64,000 nucleotides of DNA from CAZCAQ01 sp964496905. GTDB lineage: Bacteria; Patescibacteriota; WWE3; UBA101185; UBA10185. Position numbers and translations under genes: made by a program. The stretch covers positions 1 to 64,000 of the forward strand of contig CAZCAQ010000001.1 in NCBI GenBank assembly GCA_964496905.1, in the 5' to 3' direction. Under the pieces are notes generated by a model. That model was not told the DNA's origin, searched no databases, and was given only the letters and a program-made list of their open reading frames with translations. Shown one piece after another: positions 1 to 8,445 of this stretch (the first letter of the stretch is position 1; every line of letters starts with the position of its first letter).

Positions 1-1388
1 TCTTCTGCTGTTTTTTCAAACTCTTCAATTTTCTTTTTTTCTTCTTCCAATGTCTTCTCAGCTTGAGCTAATCGCTTTTTGTTAGTCTCAATAATGCTTT
101 TTAGCTCACGACACTCAAAAAAGTCTTCATAACCATCTTTGCAATACTTGTTGTACTCATCTTGCGGCTCTTTTACATGTATCTTGTACAAATCATCTAC
201 TTCATCCATATACGATTCAATATCTTTTTTGTAATCCTTACCTTGTTCTATAGCAGCGTTGATTTTATTTATTTCACCTTGTGCTAAATTTATGTAGTTA
301 TTTATTTCGGCTTTAAGTTCATCCTCTTTTTGCTCTTGAAATTCTTGATATTCAACCTGATCTAAAACTTTAAAGTCAATGCTTCTATTTACCTTTGGGT
401 TATATTTTGCAAAATCTGCTTGAATGATGTTTTTTGAAAGAACGGGCATTAGTATCTCTAAATCATCTTTGTTATATTTGTACACAACTAACTTAGTATC
501 ATCAAAAAGGTACATAGTGGGTTTTAAGGATTCAGAAAGATAGTCCTTTTCAATAATAGTATTTAGTAAAACGTATTTTTCATAAAACGTAACATCTTTG
601 TTCTCATTAAATAGATACAGCGCTAAAATCTCTTGCTTATTATGTGGCTCATACAATAGCGGGGCTTTTTTTGAAACAGTTAGATATACCGCAATTGGAT
701 CGCGTGCAGTATAAAAGTTTTTGTTACCTGCAGTTTTTGCATCTTGAGCATTAAGAGTACTAACTGCTCCGGTAATGTCTTGTGTACTTTTGTTTTTAAG
801 CTGTAAAACTACAAGTAAACTTGAAATTAAAAAAACAGTCAAAACAAATAAAGACGAAGTAATTGCCAAAAAACTGATTTTAAACATTTTTTTGTGAGTG
901 AATGTCTTTTTATGTTCTAGCAAAAAAAGTGCAGTACCAAACAAGATAATTAAGAATGGGAAAATTACCGCATATTTTTGAAGTGAACACGCAATACTGG
1001 AACAAGATAAATCTCTGTACAAAAGCAGATGTAAACGTGAAATTGATGGCAATGCATTTTCAAAACGTTGTAATGATTTGGGCAAAGTGGGCACCTGTTC
1101 AACTATTGGATAAAGCTCCTGTTTTGGAAACTTTTCTTGATAAACCGCATCTGGATCAGCCTTAGGGTCAGCTTTTGCCTCCATTGCAGTTTTTAACTTA
1201 TCAAGTGATATATATGAGCTTTTCTTAATAAAATCCTTAGAGTAAGGAGAACTTAAATTAAGTGGACTCTTGTAAATGGGTTCTTGGGTAGCTTTTGTGT
1301 ATAAAAAGCGATTATGTACAAAGGCACCAGCAAAAAGTACAACTATGCCAACCACAAACAGGACAATTTTTAAGGCAGATTTGTTCAC
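1..1388 (-). CDS. Partial membrane protein with C-terminal coiled coil (3' end outside window)
   Basis: An open frame of 462 codons runs from a GTG at 1386-1388 to the left edge without a stop. I translated it by hand. There is a hydrophobic segment at about residues 4-23, then a soluble stretch, then two more at about 139-157 and 169-195. The short Lys/His-rich loop between the last two suggests an inside location, so the C-terminal part would lie outside the cell. From about residue 330 the protein is rich in Glu, Lys and Gln and looks like a coiled coil. No ATG alternative or strong ribosome site is visible. I do not recognise the family. A hairpin terminator separates it from the gene upstream, so it is probably its own unit. 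Confidence 0.75.
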   Translation of the reverse strand, partial: MNKSALKIVLFVVGIVVLFAGAFVHNRFLYTKATQEPIYKSPLNLSSPYSKDFIKKSSYISLDKLKTAMEAKADPKADPDAVYQEKFPKQELYPIVEQVPTLPKSLQRFENALPSISRLHLLLYRDLSCSSIACSLQKYAVIFPFLIILFGTALFLLEHKKTFTHKKMFKISFLAITSSLFVLTVFLISSLLVVLQLKNKSTQDITGAVSTLNAQDAKTAGNKNFYTARDPIAVYLTVSKKAPLLYEPHNKQEILALYLFNENKDVTFYEKYVLLNTIIEKDYLSESLKPTMYLFDDTKLVVYKYNKDDLEILMPVLSKNIIQADFAKYNPKVNRSIDFKVLDQVEYQEFQEQKEDELKAEINNYINLAQGEINKINAAIEQGKDYKKDIESYMDEVDDLYKIHVKEPQDEYNKYCKDGYEDFFECRELKSIIETNKKRLAQAEKTLEEEKKKIEEFEKTAE

Positions 1389-1424
1389 TATATAAGTGTA
1401 ACCCTGTACAAATTTGCAGTCAAA

Positions 1425-1454
1425 AAAATATCCCGGGGTTAGCCGGGATATTTT
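1425..1454 (-). terminator. Rho-independent terminator
   Basis: Perfect 12-bp arms (1425-1436 and 1443-1454, core ATATCCCGG/CCGGGATAT) enclose a 6-nt loop. On the minus strand the hairpin is followed by a T run (RC of 1422-1428). It lies 18 nt beyond the stop of the gene ending at 1472 and probably terminates it. Confidence 0.85.
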
Positions 1455-1471
1455 GTAGATAGTTTTTAATC

Positions 1472-2209
1472 TTAATTTACTGATTTAACAAGGAGTTTGC
1501 TGTTAGCAATCTCAATAGCTTCAATCATTCCTAACGAGTTGTTTGAGGTATAAACTCCAACTGCCTCTATATTACATGACTGAGCTTTTTTAGGTTCCCA
1601 GTGAAAGGTAAAACCGGTTTCATTAACACCATTAAAAGGTGTACCACCTGTTTTAACTATTCTACATGATGTACCTTTGTACCATACAGCTTTTTGGGTA
1701 CTATCCATTTGGTAAACTGCTTTATATTCAGCATTTGTTCCAACTTTTACAATTGAAGGACCAGTAAGTGTAACATCGTCGGTTGATGTCAGTTTAGCAT
1801 CAATGCTTCCATGTCCAGCACTTCCAACAAGTGTATTACCAGCGTAAGAATGGATACTTACGTCGATTTTTATAGTACAACCTTGCTTAAATGTAGCGTC
1901 AAAATAGTGTTTATAAGCAGTTACGTCTTGTGATAAGTTTTTAGTAACTACTTGGGTTGTACCACAAGTGTTAATTCTCCAGTTGTAAACAACCTCGGTA
2001 ACATTAGCAGATAACTGATATTTTTGAGCCTCAGCTACAACGCTAAATGTCTTATTGGCCTTTAAAGTCGAAGGCAAAATGACCTTCAAATTATCAGGTG
2101 ATGTAATTGTAGGACCTGCTACTGAAGCATATGTTTTAGGCATAGCTACCAAAGCAAGCACAAAAATAGAAACTAAAATTGTTGGTTTGGTTGAAAATAT
2201 GTTTTTCAT
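1472..2209 (-). CDS. Secreted hypothetical protein
   Basis: A 245-residue protein with a typical signal peptide: a Lys-containing N terminus, a hydrophobic core (about residues 9-23) and a probable AxA-type cleavage near Tyr-Ala-Ser at 27-29. The mature part is rich in Thr, Val and Ser, with beta-strand-like alternation and four scattered Cys. It reads like two immunoglobulin-like or PKD-like domains, but I cannot name a family. The start is supported by a TATAAT box exactly 6 nt upstream of the ATG, and the gene is closed by the hairpin at 1425-1454. It is probably a monocistronic surface or secreted protein. It diverges from the CorA-like gene over a 90-bp gap that holds both promoters. Confidence 0.7.
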   Translation of the reverse strand: MKNIFSTKPTILVSIFVLALVAMPKTYASVAGPTITSPDNLKVILPSTLKANKTFSVVAEAQKYQLSANVTEVVYNWRINTCGTTQVVTKNLSQDVTAYKHYFDATFKQGCTIKIDVSIHSYAGNTLVGSAGHGSIDAKLTSTDDVTLTGPSIVKVGTNAEYKAVYQMDSTQKAVWYKGTSCRIVKTGGTPFNGVNETGFTFHWEPKKAQSCNIEAVGVYTSNNSLGMIEAIEIANSKLLVKSVN

Positions 2210-2215
2210 TCTTTA

Positions 2216-2221
2216 ATTATA
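2216..2221 (-). promoter_or_regulatory. -10 box, leaderless start of the secreted protein gene
   Basis: TATAAT on the minus strand. Six nucleotides separate it from the ATG at 2207-2209, so transcription would begin at or next to the start codon. Confidence 0.65.
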
Positions 2222-2263
2222 CTATAGGATACAAGTTTTGGCAAGTCCTACATAATACACTAT

Positions 2264-2293
2264 TTGCCGTTTATAAGCCTAAAGGGCTATAAT
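2264..2293 (+). promoter_or_regulatory. Promoter, leaderless start of the CorA-like gene
   Basis: TTGCCG at 2264-2269, an 18-bp spacer and TATAAT at 2288-2293. The ATG follows 6 nt later at 2300. This also argues against the TTG at 2264 as the start, because it lies inside the -35 element. Confidence 0.7.
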
Positions 2294-2299
2294 GGCGCG

Positions 2300-3220
2300 A
2301 TGGCCGAAAAGATACTCTTTAAAAAGACCGGTGAAAGGCACTTTACCCAAATAGAAACCTTAAAAAAAGGAGCATGGATATGCTTTGTTAACCCTACAGA
2401 AACTGAATTAAGTCAAATATGTATCAACCACGACCTAGATTATTCAATCGTAACCGATGCGCTAGATCCATATGAAGCTCCTCGTTTTGAGATTGAAGAT
2501 GGTGTAAAGTACATTTTTGTTAGATTTCCTGTTAAGCGGGCCGGTAATACCGATACAGAAACAGCCCTAGTTGTTATAAACGAAAACTATTTTATGACTT
2601 TTTCACGGCTTGAGGTTCCAGTCATGGCGCACTTTGATGCAATGAAAACGGGATCTTCTCAAAAAACTAAAATGTTTATTGAATACCTTGCTGCAATTAA
2701 TCAGGAATTCGCTAAGCAGATTCAGGGAATTTCTAAGCAAATTCGCGCAACAAGTTCAAACATTGAAAATATTGATAATAAAGAAATTGCCCGCTTTGTA
2801 GAATTTGAAAGAATTTTAAGTGATTTTTTAGCAGCACTAGTGCCAATGAACATGGTTTTTGAACGAATTTTATATGGCAAGTTGTTGCGCTTATACGAAC
2901 AGGATGAGGACTTAGTTCAAGATTTAAGTTTAAGCACAGAGCAATTAATTGAATCTTGCAAGTCAAACATGCGCTATTTGGTAAATATTAGAGAAAGTTA
3001 TTCTACAATTTTGTCTAATAATTTAAACAGAACGATGAAAATTTTAACGTCGGTAACAATTTTACTGACTATTCCCACAATGATTTACAGTTTTTTTGGC
3101 ATGAATGTAGCATTGCCATATGCACAAGAACCTTGGGCAGTACTATTAATTCTAAGCTTAACAGTCTTCATTATGATTTTTATGATAGTAGCATTTTCTA
3201 AAAGCAAATTGTTGAAGTAA
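2300..3220 (+). CDS. corA: CorA-like magnesium transporter
   Basis: A member of the 2-TM-GxN family of divalent-cation channels, probably Mg2+ uptake across the cytoplasmic membrane. The protein of 306 residues has the usual layout: a soluble N-terminal alpha/beta domain, a long helical middle (about 130-240) and two membrane helices at the C terminus. The signature Gly-Met-Asn follows the first helix at about residues 267-269 (FFGMNVALPY). The length is close to the family norm. I placed the start at the ATG at 2300 rather than the in-frame TTG at 2264, because a TATAAT box lies at 2288-2293. Substrate could also be Co2+ or Ni2+; sequence alone does not decide. Confidence 0.9.
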   Translation: MAEKILFKKTGERHFTQIETLKKGAWICFVNPTETELSQICINHDLDYSIVTDALDPYEAPRFEIEDGVKYIFVRFPVKRAGNTDTETALVVINENYFMTFSRLEVPVMAHFDAMKTGSSQKTKMFIEYLAAINQEFAKQIQGISKQIRATSSNIENIDNKEIARFVEFERILSDFLAALVPMNMVFERILYGKLLRLYEQDEDLVQDLSLSTEQLIESCKSNMRYLVNIRESYSTILSNNLNRTMKILTSVTILLTIPTMIYSFFGMNVALPYAQEPWAVLLILSLTVFIMIFMIVAFSKSKLLK

Positions 3221-3259
3221 TTAAACTTTAGTACAATTTAATAGTTGTAGAAAGTAAAT

Positions 3260-3958
3260 ATGCCTAATCCCAATGAAATCTCAGCTATGAAAACTACAGA
3301 AGCACAAGCAGTAAATGAATTGGTGCAAGAACTTAACAACTCAAACCAATTAGTTATATCTCTTGAAGACCAAACTCCGGTTCTAGCTCCACGTCCTGAA
3401 GCAAATACAGATGAGTTACCAGCGATTACGGTATCAGTAATAAATCCCAGTGAATTGGCTCAAACCGATTTTGCAGAAAGAATTGAAGCTGTGCTAAGTA
3501 TTTTGGAACAAATGACACAATATTATAGGGATAAGGAAGTTAGTCGAATTTCTATAGTAGCAACATATGACAACGATGCCTCAGTGGGAGAAGTTAACAT
3601 TCAGGTAAGTAATTTGGAAGAGGATGCAAATGTAGATTACGACGAACAACAGCTTTTAGTAAGTACTCTTAAAATTGCAGAGCATATTAGGCTTGAACTG
3701 GAAAATGAATATGGTACAGAAAACCGAATAGCTCAAGTTGAAGGTAATATTATTGTCGGGAATGGAAGGTACGATGTACATAGAGTGGATTTTGACACTG
3801 AACAAATGGAACAAGGAGTCGATTTTATGGGTGTAAAGTTTAATCCAAACGAACAAGTGATTATGCTAAGAACAGATACGGGAAATACTTATTTTGTAAC
3901 TGAAGCTACATACGCATATTTAATGCAGAAAAACCAGCTAACAACGATTAGAGAATAA
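3260..3958 (+). CDS. Hypothetical acidic soluble protein
   Basis: A 232-residue protein, rich in Glu, Gln and Asn, with no signal peptide or membrane segment. The N-terminal 70 residues look disordered. The rest alternates helices and strands and may be one globular domain. It follows the CorA-like gene by 39 nt on the same strand, so the two may be co-transcribed; a TACAAT at 3232-3237 could also give it its own promoter. A second Met at residue 10 is an alternative start. I do not recognise the family. Confidence 0.6.
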   Translation: MPNPNEISAMKTTEAQAVNELVQELNNSNQLVISLEDQTPVLAPRPEANTDELPAITVSVINPSELAQTDFAERIEAVLSILEQMTQYYRDKEVSRISIVATYDNDASVGEVNIQVSNLEEDANVDYDEQQLLVSTLKIAEHIRLELENEYGTENRIAQVEGNIIVGNGRYDVHRVDFDTEQMEQGVDFMGVKFNPNEQVIMLRTDTGNTYFVTEATYAYLMQKNQLTTIRE

Positions 3959-4023
3959 GACTAGCCTAAGCAATCTTGTTTAGAGAAACTTTTCCTAGAA
4001 ATTACAGCGTGTTAAATAGGTAA

Positions 4024-4872
4024 CTACATCACTGAGTAAGGCGTGTATAAGTTTTGGTCTAGTCCAGCTTTTTCAAACTGAACTCTTTTAGACTCCAGTT
4101 GTGCCAAATAGTCTTTAAATTTTGGTTCCAACCCTTTGTAATAGATCCTTTTTCCCATTCCAATATATTCAACAATTTCGGGTTCAGGCAACACCGCTTT
4201 GACATCCTCATATTTAAAGTAGCCTGGATTTTTATCTAGCATAATATAATCAATTGGAACACCGTCTGGAAGAAAGATATCTATCATGTCAGACCACGCA
4301 TACATGATTTTGTACGTCTTTGCTTCTTTATTTATAAATAAAAACACATTTGGTATAAAGACATCAATTCCCTTTTTTTCCAAAAGTCTGTAATAAGAAT
4401 CCCTTCGGTAAATGTCGTCTGTTAGTCTATGTAATATTTCATATTGAACAGGAATGCGGCCCGCATTTGATATTGGTGTAATTTCCTCACCGTAGTGTTG
4501 TTTTAAAGCTGCGCTGGCATTTTGACCAGTCTCTGTATATATTTTTGCAATAGATCGCCAATTATTGAGTATATTCACAGTTAAAGATTTTTCGGAAGCT
4601 TTATTAAAGGTCTTAGACAACTGTGGATCCTCAAATTCTAAATCTTCAATCTTGCGAAGAGCAGACAACAAGTGCGCGTACATAAAAATAGCGTTGTAAT
4701 GATTATCGTTGTACCTAACGCTTAGTTGCCCTCCTTTATAATAATCAAAATAAAGTGACGGCTTGTCACATTCAAGTGTAAAAACTTCGTCACGGCTATT
4801 TGCGGCACCTCTACTTTTTAAGTACTCCTCAAAGCTTGCATGTCCTTTTGTTATCTTAAGATCATAACTCAT
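4024..4872 (-). CDS. Hypothetical protein next to a glycosyltransferase
   Basis: A 282-residue soluble protein, rich in Tyr and charged residues, with no membrane segment or motif that I recognise. It begins only 2 nt after the stop of the GT2 glycosyltransferase gene and is surely transcribed with it. With the epimerase upstream, the three genes could serve surface sugar synthesis, but this protein's own role cannot be read from the sequence. It faces the gene ending at 3958 tail to tail with no obvious terminator in the 65 nt between. Confidence 0.65.
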   Translation of the reverse strand: MSYDLKITKGHASFEEYLKSRGAANSRDEVFTLECDKPSLYFDYYKGGQLSVRYNDNHYNAIFMYAHLLSALRKIEDLEFEDPQLSKTFNKASEKSLTVNILNNWRSIAKIYTETGQNASAALKQHYGEEITPISNAGRIPVQYEILHRLTDDIYRRDSYYRLLEKKGIDVFIPNVFLFINKEAKTYKIMYAWSDMIDIFLPDGVPIDYIMLDKNPGYFKYEDVKAVLPEPEIVEYIGMGKRIYYKGLEPKFKDYLAQLESKRVQFEKAGLDQNLYTPYSVM

Positions 4873-4874
4873 TC

Positions 4875-5837
4875 TTAAACGCTTTCTTTAACTAGATACG
4901 TTTTTCTGCCTGATGATTCAAAATACGTTCGCATCATAAGCTCGCCAATTAATCCAAGCATAAAAGATTGAACACCAACAACAATCAACATCATAGCTAA
5001 AATTAGCAGCGGTCGCCCCCCAATAGGTTCGTGCATAAAGAACTTTACAAAGGTTAAATAAGCGCCTATTAAACACCCAACAAAGGCCATTGCGGCACCT
5101 GTAAATCCAAATAGTCTTCCAGGAAGAGCATAAAAAGGTTTTTTTGCAAAATACAGTAAGAACCAAAGAGTTACTAAATCGAGTAAGACTTTTATGGTTC
5201 GTTTATTTCCTTTGTAAGCTGATTCACCATAATCACGATCTGTAAATTCAACGTCAAATTCAACTATATTTTTTGTGTAAACAGAAGCTAAATCAGGAAT
5301 GAAGCGATGCATTTCACCATAAAGTTTAAGAGATTTGGCAAGTTCTCTGCGCATGCCTTTTAAACCTGATCCACGATCTTTCATATCAACGTGAGAAATA
5401 CGAGCGAGCAACTTGTTTGCCATACCGCTTTTTGTTTGACGAGATGCTTTTTCGTGACTCCAACGATCTTGGCGATTTGTGTTTACAAAATCGTGACCTT
5501 TTTCAAGCAGTTCGATAACCTTAACTATATTTTCAACAGGAATTTCTAAATCAGCTGATAAAGTTAAAACGTAGTCTCCTGTCGCCATGTCAAAACCCGC
5601 CTGATAACCGCAACTTTGACCAAAATTAGTCATAAAGTTAATACCTTTTATATTTGGGTACCTAGCGGCATAGCTTTTTATGACTCCCCATGTGCCATCT
5701 TTGCTACCATCGTTAATAACTATAATTTCAAAGTTATACTCACGTTTGCGCGCAAGCTCTAATATCGCATCTAATGTTCTGTTGATGTTTTTTTCCTCGT
5801 TGACACAAGGGATAACTACTGAAACTAATTTTTCCAT
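4875..5837 (-). CDS. Family 2 glycosyltransferase, GtrB/DPM1-like
   Basis: A membrane-anchored GT2 enzyme that likely moves a sugar from a nucleotide sugar to a polyprenyl phosphate, or a similar step in surface glycan synthesis. The N-terminal GT-A fold shows SVVIPCVNEE at 6-15 and INDGSKDG at 41-48. The usual DxD-type motif reads SADLEIP at 94-100, so the first Asp is Ser. Two membrane helices follow after about residue 230, as in GtrB and ArnC. The length (320) is normal. AAAGGAAAA lies just upstream of the ATG as a ribosome site. The upstream neighbour is an NAD-dependent sugar epimerase; the pair suggests glycan or glycolipid assembly. Confidence 0.88.
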   Translation of the reverse strand: MEKLVSVVIPCVNEEKNINRTLDAILELARKREYNFEIIVINDGSKDGTWGVIKSYAARYPNIKGINFMTNFGQSCGYQAGFDMATGDYVLTLSADLEIPVENIVKVIELLEKGHDFVNTNRQDRWSHEKASRQTKSGMANKLLARISHVDMKDRGSGLKGMRRELAKSLKLYGEMHRFIPDLASVYTKNIVEFDVEFTDRDYGESAYKGNKRTIKVLLDLVTLWFLLYFAKKPFYALPGRLFGFTGAAMAFVGCLIGAYLTFVKFFMHEPIGGRPLLILAMMLIVVGVQSFMLGLIGELMMRTYFESSGRKTYLVKESV

Positions 5838-5855
5838 ATTTTCCTTTCGGACAGT

Positions 5856-6842
5856 TTATACACTAACCAAAGTTTTATACCACTCATCTTGATTTTGAAA
5901 CCATTCGTAATAAATTTCAACTATTTGCTTTAAAGATGTGTTTGGGTTATAGCCAAGCATTTTTTTAGCTTTCTCAATATTTGCGAATGTAACCATCATT
6001 TCCCCTTTTCGAGCAGGTTTTTGGACTATGTTAGCCTTTTTACCTGTAACTTCCTCAACTGTTTTAACTAGTTCGGTGAGGGTAACGGGATTGGAATTAC
6101 CTAAATTAAAAATTTCATAATTGTATGGATTGCTAATAGCTGAATCAAAAGCTTCAAAAATGTGGTGTACATAACAGTAATCACGTCCTGTTTCGTTAGC
6201 GCCCTCTTGTGACCAATACATTGGAAATTCTGTTCCATAAAGGCAAGATTTTACCAGTTTTGGAATTGCAAGATCAGGTCTTATTCTTTTTCCATTTGGA
6301 TTAAAAATTCTAAAGATGTTTACATTAACATTAAAATTGCGAGCGTAATGATACAAAATTACTTCCACTGCTTTTTTAGTAGCTGGGTAAGGAGAAAGAG
6401 GCTTATCCGTATTCATTGTTTCCTCAAACGGAGTTGGGTTGTCTCCATAAACTGATGATGTTGACGCATAAAGAATGTTGTTACAGTATCCTTTTTTGCA
6501 AAGCTCCAGTATGTTAACCGTGGCTTCAATATTGTTTCGCATATAAACATTTGGTATTTCTACAGATGCTGTTACACCTGCCCATGCTGCTAAATGAACT
6601 ATTGCGTCAAAACTTTGTTCAGTTTTAAACACTTTAGCAAGTTCTTCTGCATTTAAAAGGTCCATTCTATAAAGTTTAAAGTTGGGATTGTTCTGAAAAT
6701 CTTTAATATTGTATTCTTTAACTTTTGGGCTGTAATAGTCGTTAAAATTGTCTATAGCCACTACTTGATGATCATTTGATAGAAGGTACTCTGAGAGGTT
6801 GGATCCTATAAACCCTGCAGCACCCGTAACTAGTATTTTCAT
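5856..6842 (-). CDS. NAD-dependent sugar nucleotide epimerase (extended SDR)
   Basis: A 328-residue extended short-chain dehydrogenase/reductase. The NAD-binding motif GAAGFIG is at 7-13, and the catalytic Tyr-x3-Lys is YPATK with Y152 and K156; a Ser-rich strand (ASTSSVYG) lies at about 126-133. The C-terminal substrate domain has the family's RIFNPNG and DYCYVHH stretches. The closest named groups are UDP-glucose and UDP-glucuronate 4-epimerases; the exact substrate is open. It is followed 18 nt later by the GT2 gene, so both likely act in surface sugar synthesis. A TAAAAT box 6 nt before the ATG supports this start. Confidence 0.88.
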   Translation of the reverse strand: MKILVTGAAGFIGSNLSEYLLSNDHQVVAIDNFNDYYSPKVKEYNIKDFQNNPNFKLYRMDLLNAEELAKVFKTEQSFDAIVHLAAWAGVTASVEIPNVYMRNNIEATVNILELCKKGYCNNILYASTSSVYGDNPTPFEETMNTDKPLSPYPATKKAVEVILYHYARNFNVNVNIFRIFNPNGKRIRPDLAIPKLVKSCLYGTEFPMYWSQEGANETGRDYCYVHHIFEAFDSAISNPYNYEIFNLGNSNPVTLTELVKTVEEVTGKKANIVQKPARKGEMMVTFANIEKAKKMLGYNPNTSLKQIVEIYYEWFQNQDEWYKTLVSV

Positions 6843-6848
6843 AAGATT

Positions 6849-6854
6849 ATTTTA
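6849..6854 (-). promoter_or_regulatory. -10 box, leaderless start of the epimerase gene
   Basis: TAAAAT on the minus strand, 6 nt before the ATG at 6840-6842. No convincing -35 box is seen. Confidence 0.5.
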
Positions 6855-6864
6855 TCATTTTTAC

Positions 6865-7185
6865 TCAACCGATATTTGGCTCTTTGCCGTAGTTTGGAGT
6901 ATCAAATTTGTGAGGGTCTTTTTTTATGCCTAGAGCCCAATTTAAAACATTTGTGATAGTGAATGACTTTTTTAATCCTGTAAAAGATCCAGGTCCCGGG
7001 AAAGACTCAAATTTAGTAATATCTTGCATCGACAGTTTATTTTTTACTAGTAGGTCTTGTATGCCTGTAACAATATCTATGTCGCCTGCAACTTGATCAA
7101 CTATTTTTTCCGTTGAATCTGTGTATTGAATTAGTTTAACTGAGTTATTTTTTCTATCTGATGCATCAACGTAAATTTTGTACAT
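6865..7185 (-). CDS. tsaB: TsaB-like protein, N-terminal lobe only
   Basis: Part of the machinery that makes N6-threonylcarbamoyladenosine (t6A) in tRNA, where TsaB pairs with TsaD and TsaE. The TsaB hallmark PGPGSFTGLK is present near residues 63-72. The protein has only 106 residues, about half the usual 220, so it ends after the first ASKHA lobe; the second lobe is absent. The next gene begins 22 nt after its TGA stop, which leaves no room for a frameshifted remainder. Its start overlaps the end of tsaE by 20 nt, so the two are translationally coupled. TsaB contacts TsaD mainly through the N-terminal lobe, so the short form may still be useful (inference). Confidence 0.82.
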   Translation of the reverse strand: MYKIYVDASDRKNNSVKLIQYTDSTEKIVDQVAGDIDIVTGIQDLLVKNKLSMQDITKFESFPGPGSFTGLKKSFTITNVLNWALGIKKDPHKFDTPNYGKEPNIG

Positions 7186-7603
7186 TTATTCTCCTAGTAT
7201 GTTCATCTACTGATTCAAAATTAATATATATAGTACTTTGTGGCAATAAACCCTGTGCTATTTGGGGCCATTCAATTATAGTTACTGCTTGTTCGACTTC
7301 AAAAAAACTTTGTAAACCAAGGTCTATAACTTCTGGCTCATTTTCAAGTCGGTACAGATCGATATGATAAATCTTTTTAATGGGTTGTTGCAGAGTCTCA
7401 TCTGTATACTCTCTTACAAGTACAAAAGTTGGACTCTGAACTCTCTTTTTAATGTTTAGCGCATTTGCTAAAGCTGCTGTAAAAAAGGTTTTCCCACTTC
7501 CTAATTCACCAGTTAAAGCTAGGATATCACCAGGCCTAAGTCTATTAGCTATTGATTGAGCCAGTTCAACAGTCTCTTGGGGAGAATGTGAGAGTATTTC
7601 CAT
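7166..7603 (-). CDS. tsaE: tRNA threonylcarbamoyladenosine biosynthesis ATPase TsaE
   Basis: A P-loop ATPase of the t6A pathway, which drives the TsaB-TsaD complex. Walker A is GELGSGKT at 32-39. The region around 60-70 (VQSPTFVLVREY) and the IYHIDLYRLE and VTIIEWP stretches are typical of TsaE. The length of 145 residues is normal. The gene overlaps tsaB at its 3' end by 20 nt and the VanZ-like gene at its 5' end by 55 nt, so it must be read from the same transcript as both. Confidence 0.93.
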   Translation of the reverse strand: MEILSHSPQETVELAQSIANRLRPGDILALTGELGSGKTFFTAALANALNIKKRVQSPTFVLVREYTDETLQQPIKKIYHIDLYRLENEPEVIDLGLQSFFEVEQAVTIIEWPQIAQGLLPQSTIYINFESVDEHTRRINVQNLR

Positions 7604-7923
7604 AATATTAGTGCAGAAATAAGTACAGCAATAGCGTCAACAAAAACGTCAAAGGCGCTTCCCTGCCTTGATGGCACAAAAGTTTGATGGAATTCATCGG
7701 AAATACCATACACAATAGCAAGAAGTGCCGCAATTAAGATATTTTTGGTTCCTCTATACATGCAAAAGAACAATGCAGAATACAAGACTAAATGCACTGC
7801 CTTATGAACTCCAAAGTCCACTACAAATTCATCCGAAACTTGCGCCCCTGGGGTAGAAGATGCCGCAAATATTAGCATACATAGTAAAATTGCCGGTAAC
7901 CAGCGTTTTAGTATAAGTTGCAT
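7549..7923 (-). CDS. VanZ-like membrane protein
   Basis: A 124-residue protein with four hydrophobic segments and the VanZ-family signature GISDEFHQTFVPSRQGSAFD near residues 72-92. VanZ-like proteins are small integral membrane proteins; some affect glycopeptide susceptibility, but most have no known function. Its last 55 nt overlap the start of tsaE in another frame, an unusually long overlap. A TAAAAT box 6 nt upstream of the ATG suggests that this is the first gene of the VanZ-tsaE-tsaB unit. Confidence 0.85.
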   Translation of the reverse strand: MQLILKRWLPAILLCMLIFAASSTPGAQVSDEFVVDFGVHKAVHLVLYSALFFCMYRGTKNILIAALLAIVYGISDEFHQTFVPSRQGSAFDVFVDAIAVLISALILWKYSHILPKRLLNWLNQ

Positions 7924-7929
7924 AAGGGT

Positions 7930-7935
7930 ATTTTA
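7930..7935 (-). promoter_or_regulatory. -10 box, leaderless start of the VanZ-tsaE-tsaB unit
   Basis: TAAAAT on the minus strand, 6 nt before the ATG at 7921-7923. Confidence 0.5.
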
Positions 7936-7938
7936 GCA

Positions 7939-8364
7939 TCAATCAGGTGCTGTTTTGGTAACAAGTCGCGATAACACAGATTTTGGTAAAACAAGCCCCC
8001 AAATCTTTTTTTCAGGAGTTTTATATATTTTTCCAGTGTTTGTGTCTAAAACCTCAAATGAAAGTAAAAAATAGTCACCGCTAAAAACAGGCTTAATAAG
8101 TACTTCATGGCTATAATTGGGTAGATGCGTCGAAAATGCATACTGTGAGATCCATGCTTCGGGTTCACTAGAAAAAGCAGAAACAAGTGCATTTTTAGCT
8201 ACTGGTCTAATTTTGAGATTTTTATAATAATTTGCATCCGCTACCTTGGAATACATTTTTATTGAAATACTAGAATTGGAAACTGTGATGAATCTTGCTG
8301 GCATAAAATCAAAATAAAGTACTAAAGCCAGAAATACAAAAAAATTAGTTAAAACCAAATGCAT
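7939..8364 (-). CDS. Hypothetical membrane-anchored protein
   Basis: A 141-residue protein with one N-terminal hydrophobic segment (about residues 3-20) that may be a membrane anchor or uncleaved signal. The remainder is beta-rich with many Ser, Lys and aromatic residues and would lie outside the membrane. I do not recognise the family. It stands 15 nt before the VanZ-like gene on the same strand. A TATTTT sequence 6 nt before the ATG would fit the window's leaderless promoter pattern but is a weak match. Confidence 0.6.
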   Translation of the reverse strand: MHLVLTNFFVFLALVLYFDFMPARFITVSNSSISIKMYSKVADANYYKNLKIRPVAKNALVSAFSSEPEAWISQYAFSTHLPNYSHEVLIKPVFSGDYFLLSFEVLDTNTGKIYKTPEKKIWGLVLPKSVLSRLVTKTAPD

Positions 8365-8445
8365 GCTAACAAAATAACAAAATTGTAAAAAAAGAAAATA
8401 AGGGAATGTCTAGCCAAAATAGAATTTATAGAGTTGACAAAAAAC

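Noticed and set aside
956..1165. Plus-strand frame of 69 codons
   Set aside because: It lies inside the long minus-strand membrane-protein frame, which has a coherent hydrophobic and coiled-coil pattern.
4918..5166. Minus-strand 82-codon frame inside the glycosyltransferase gene
   Set aside because: It is a frame shadow of the GT2 C-terminal membrane region with no ribosome site.
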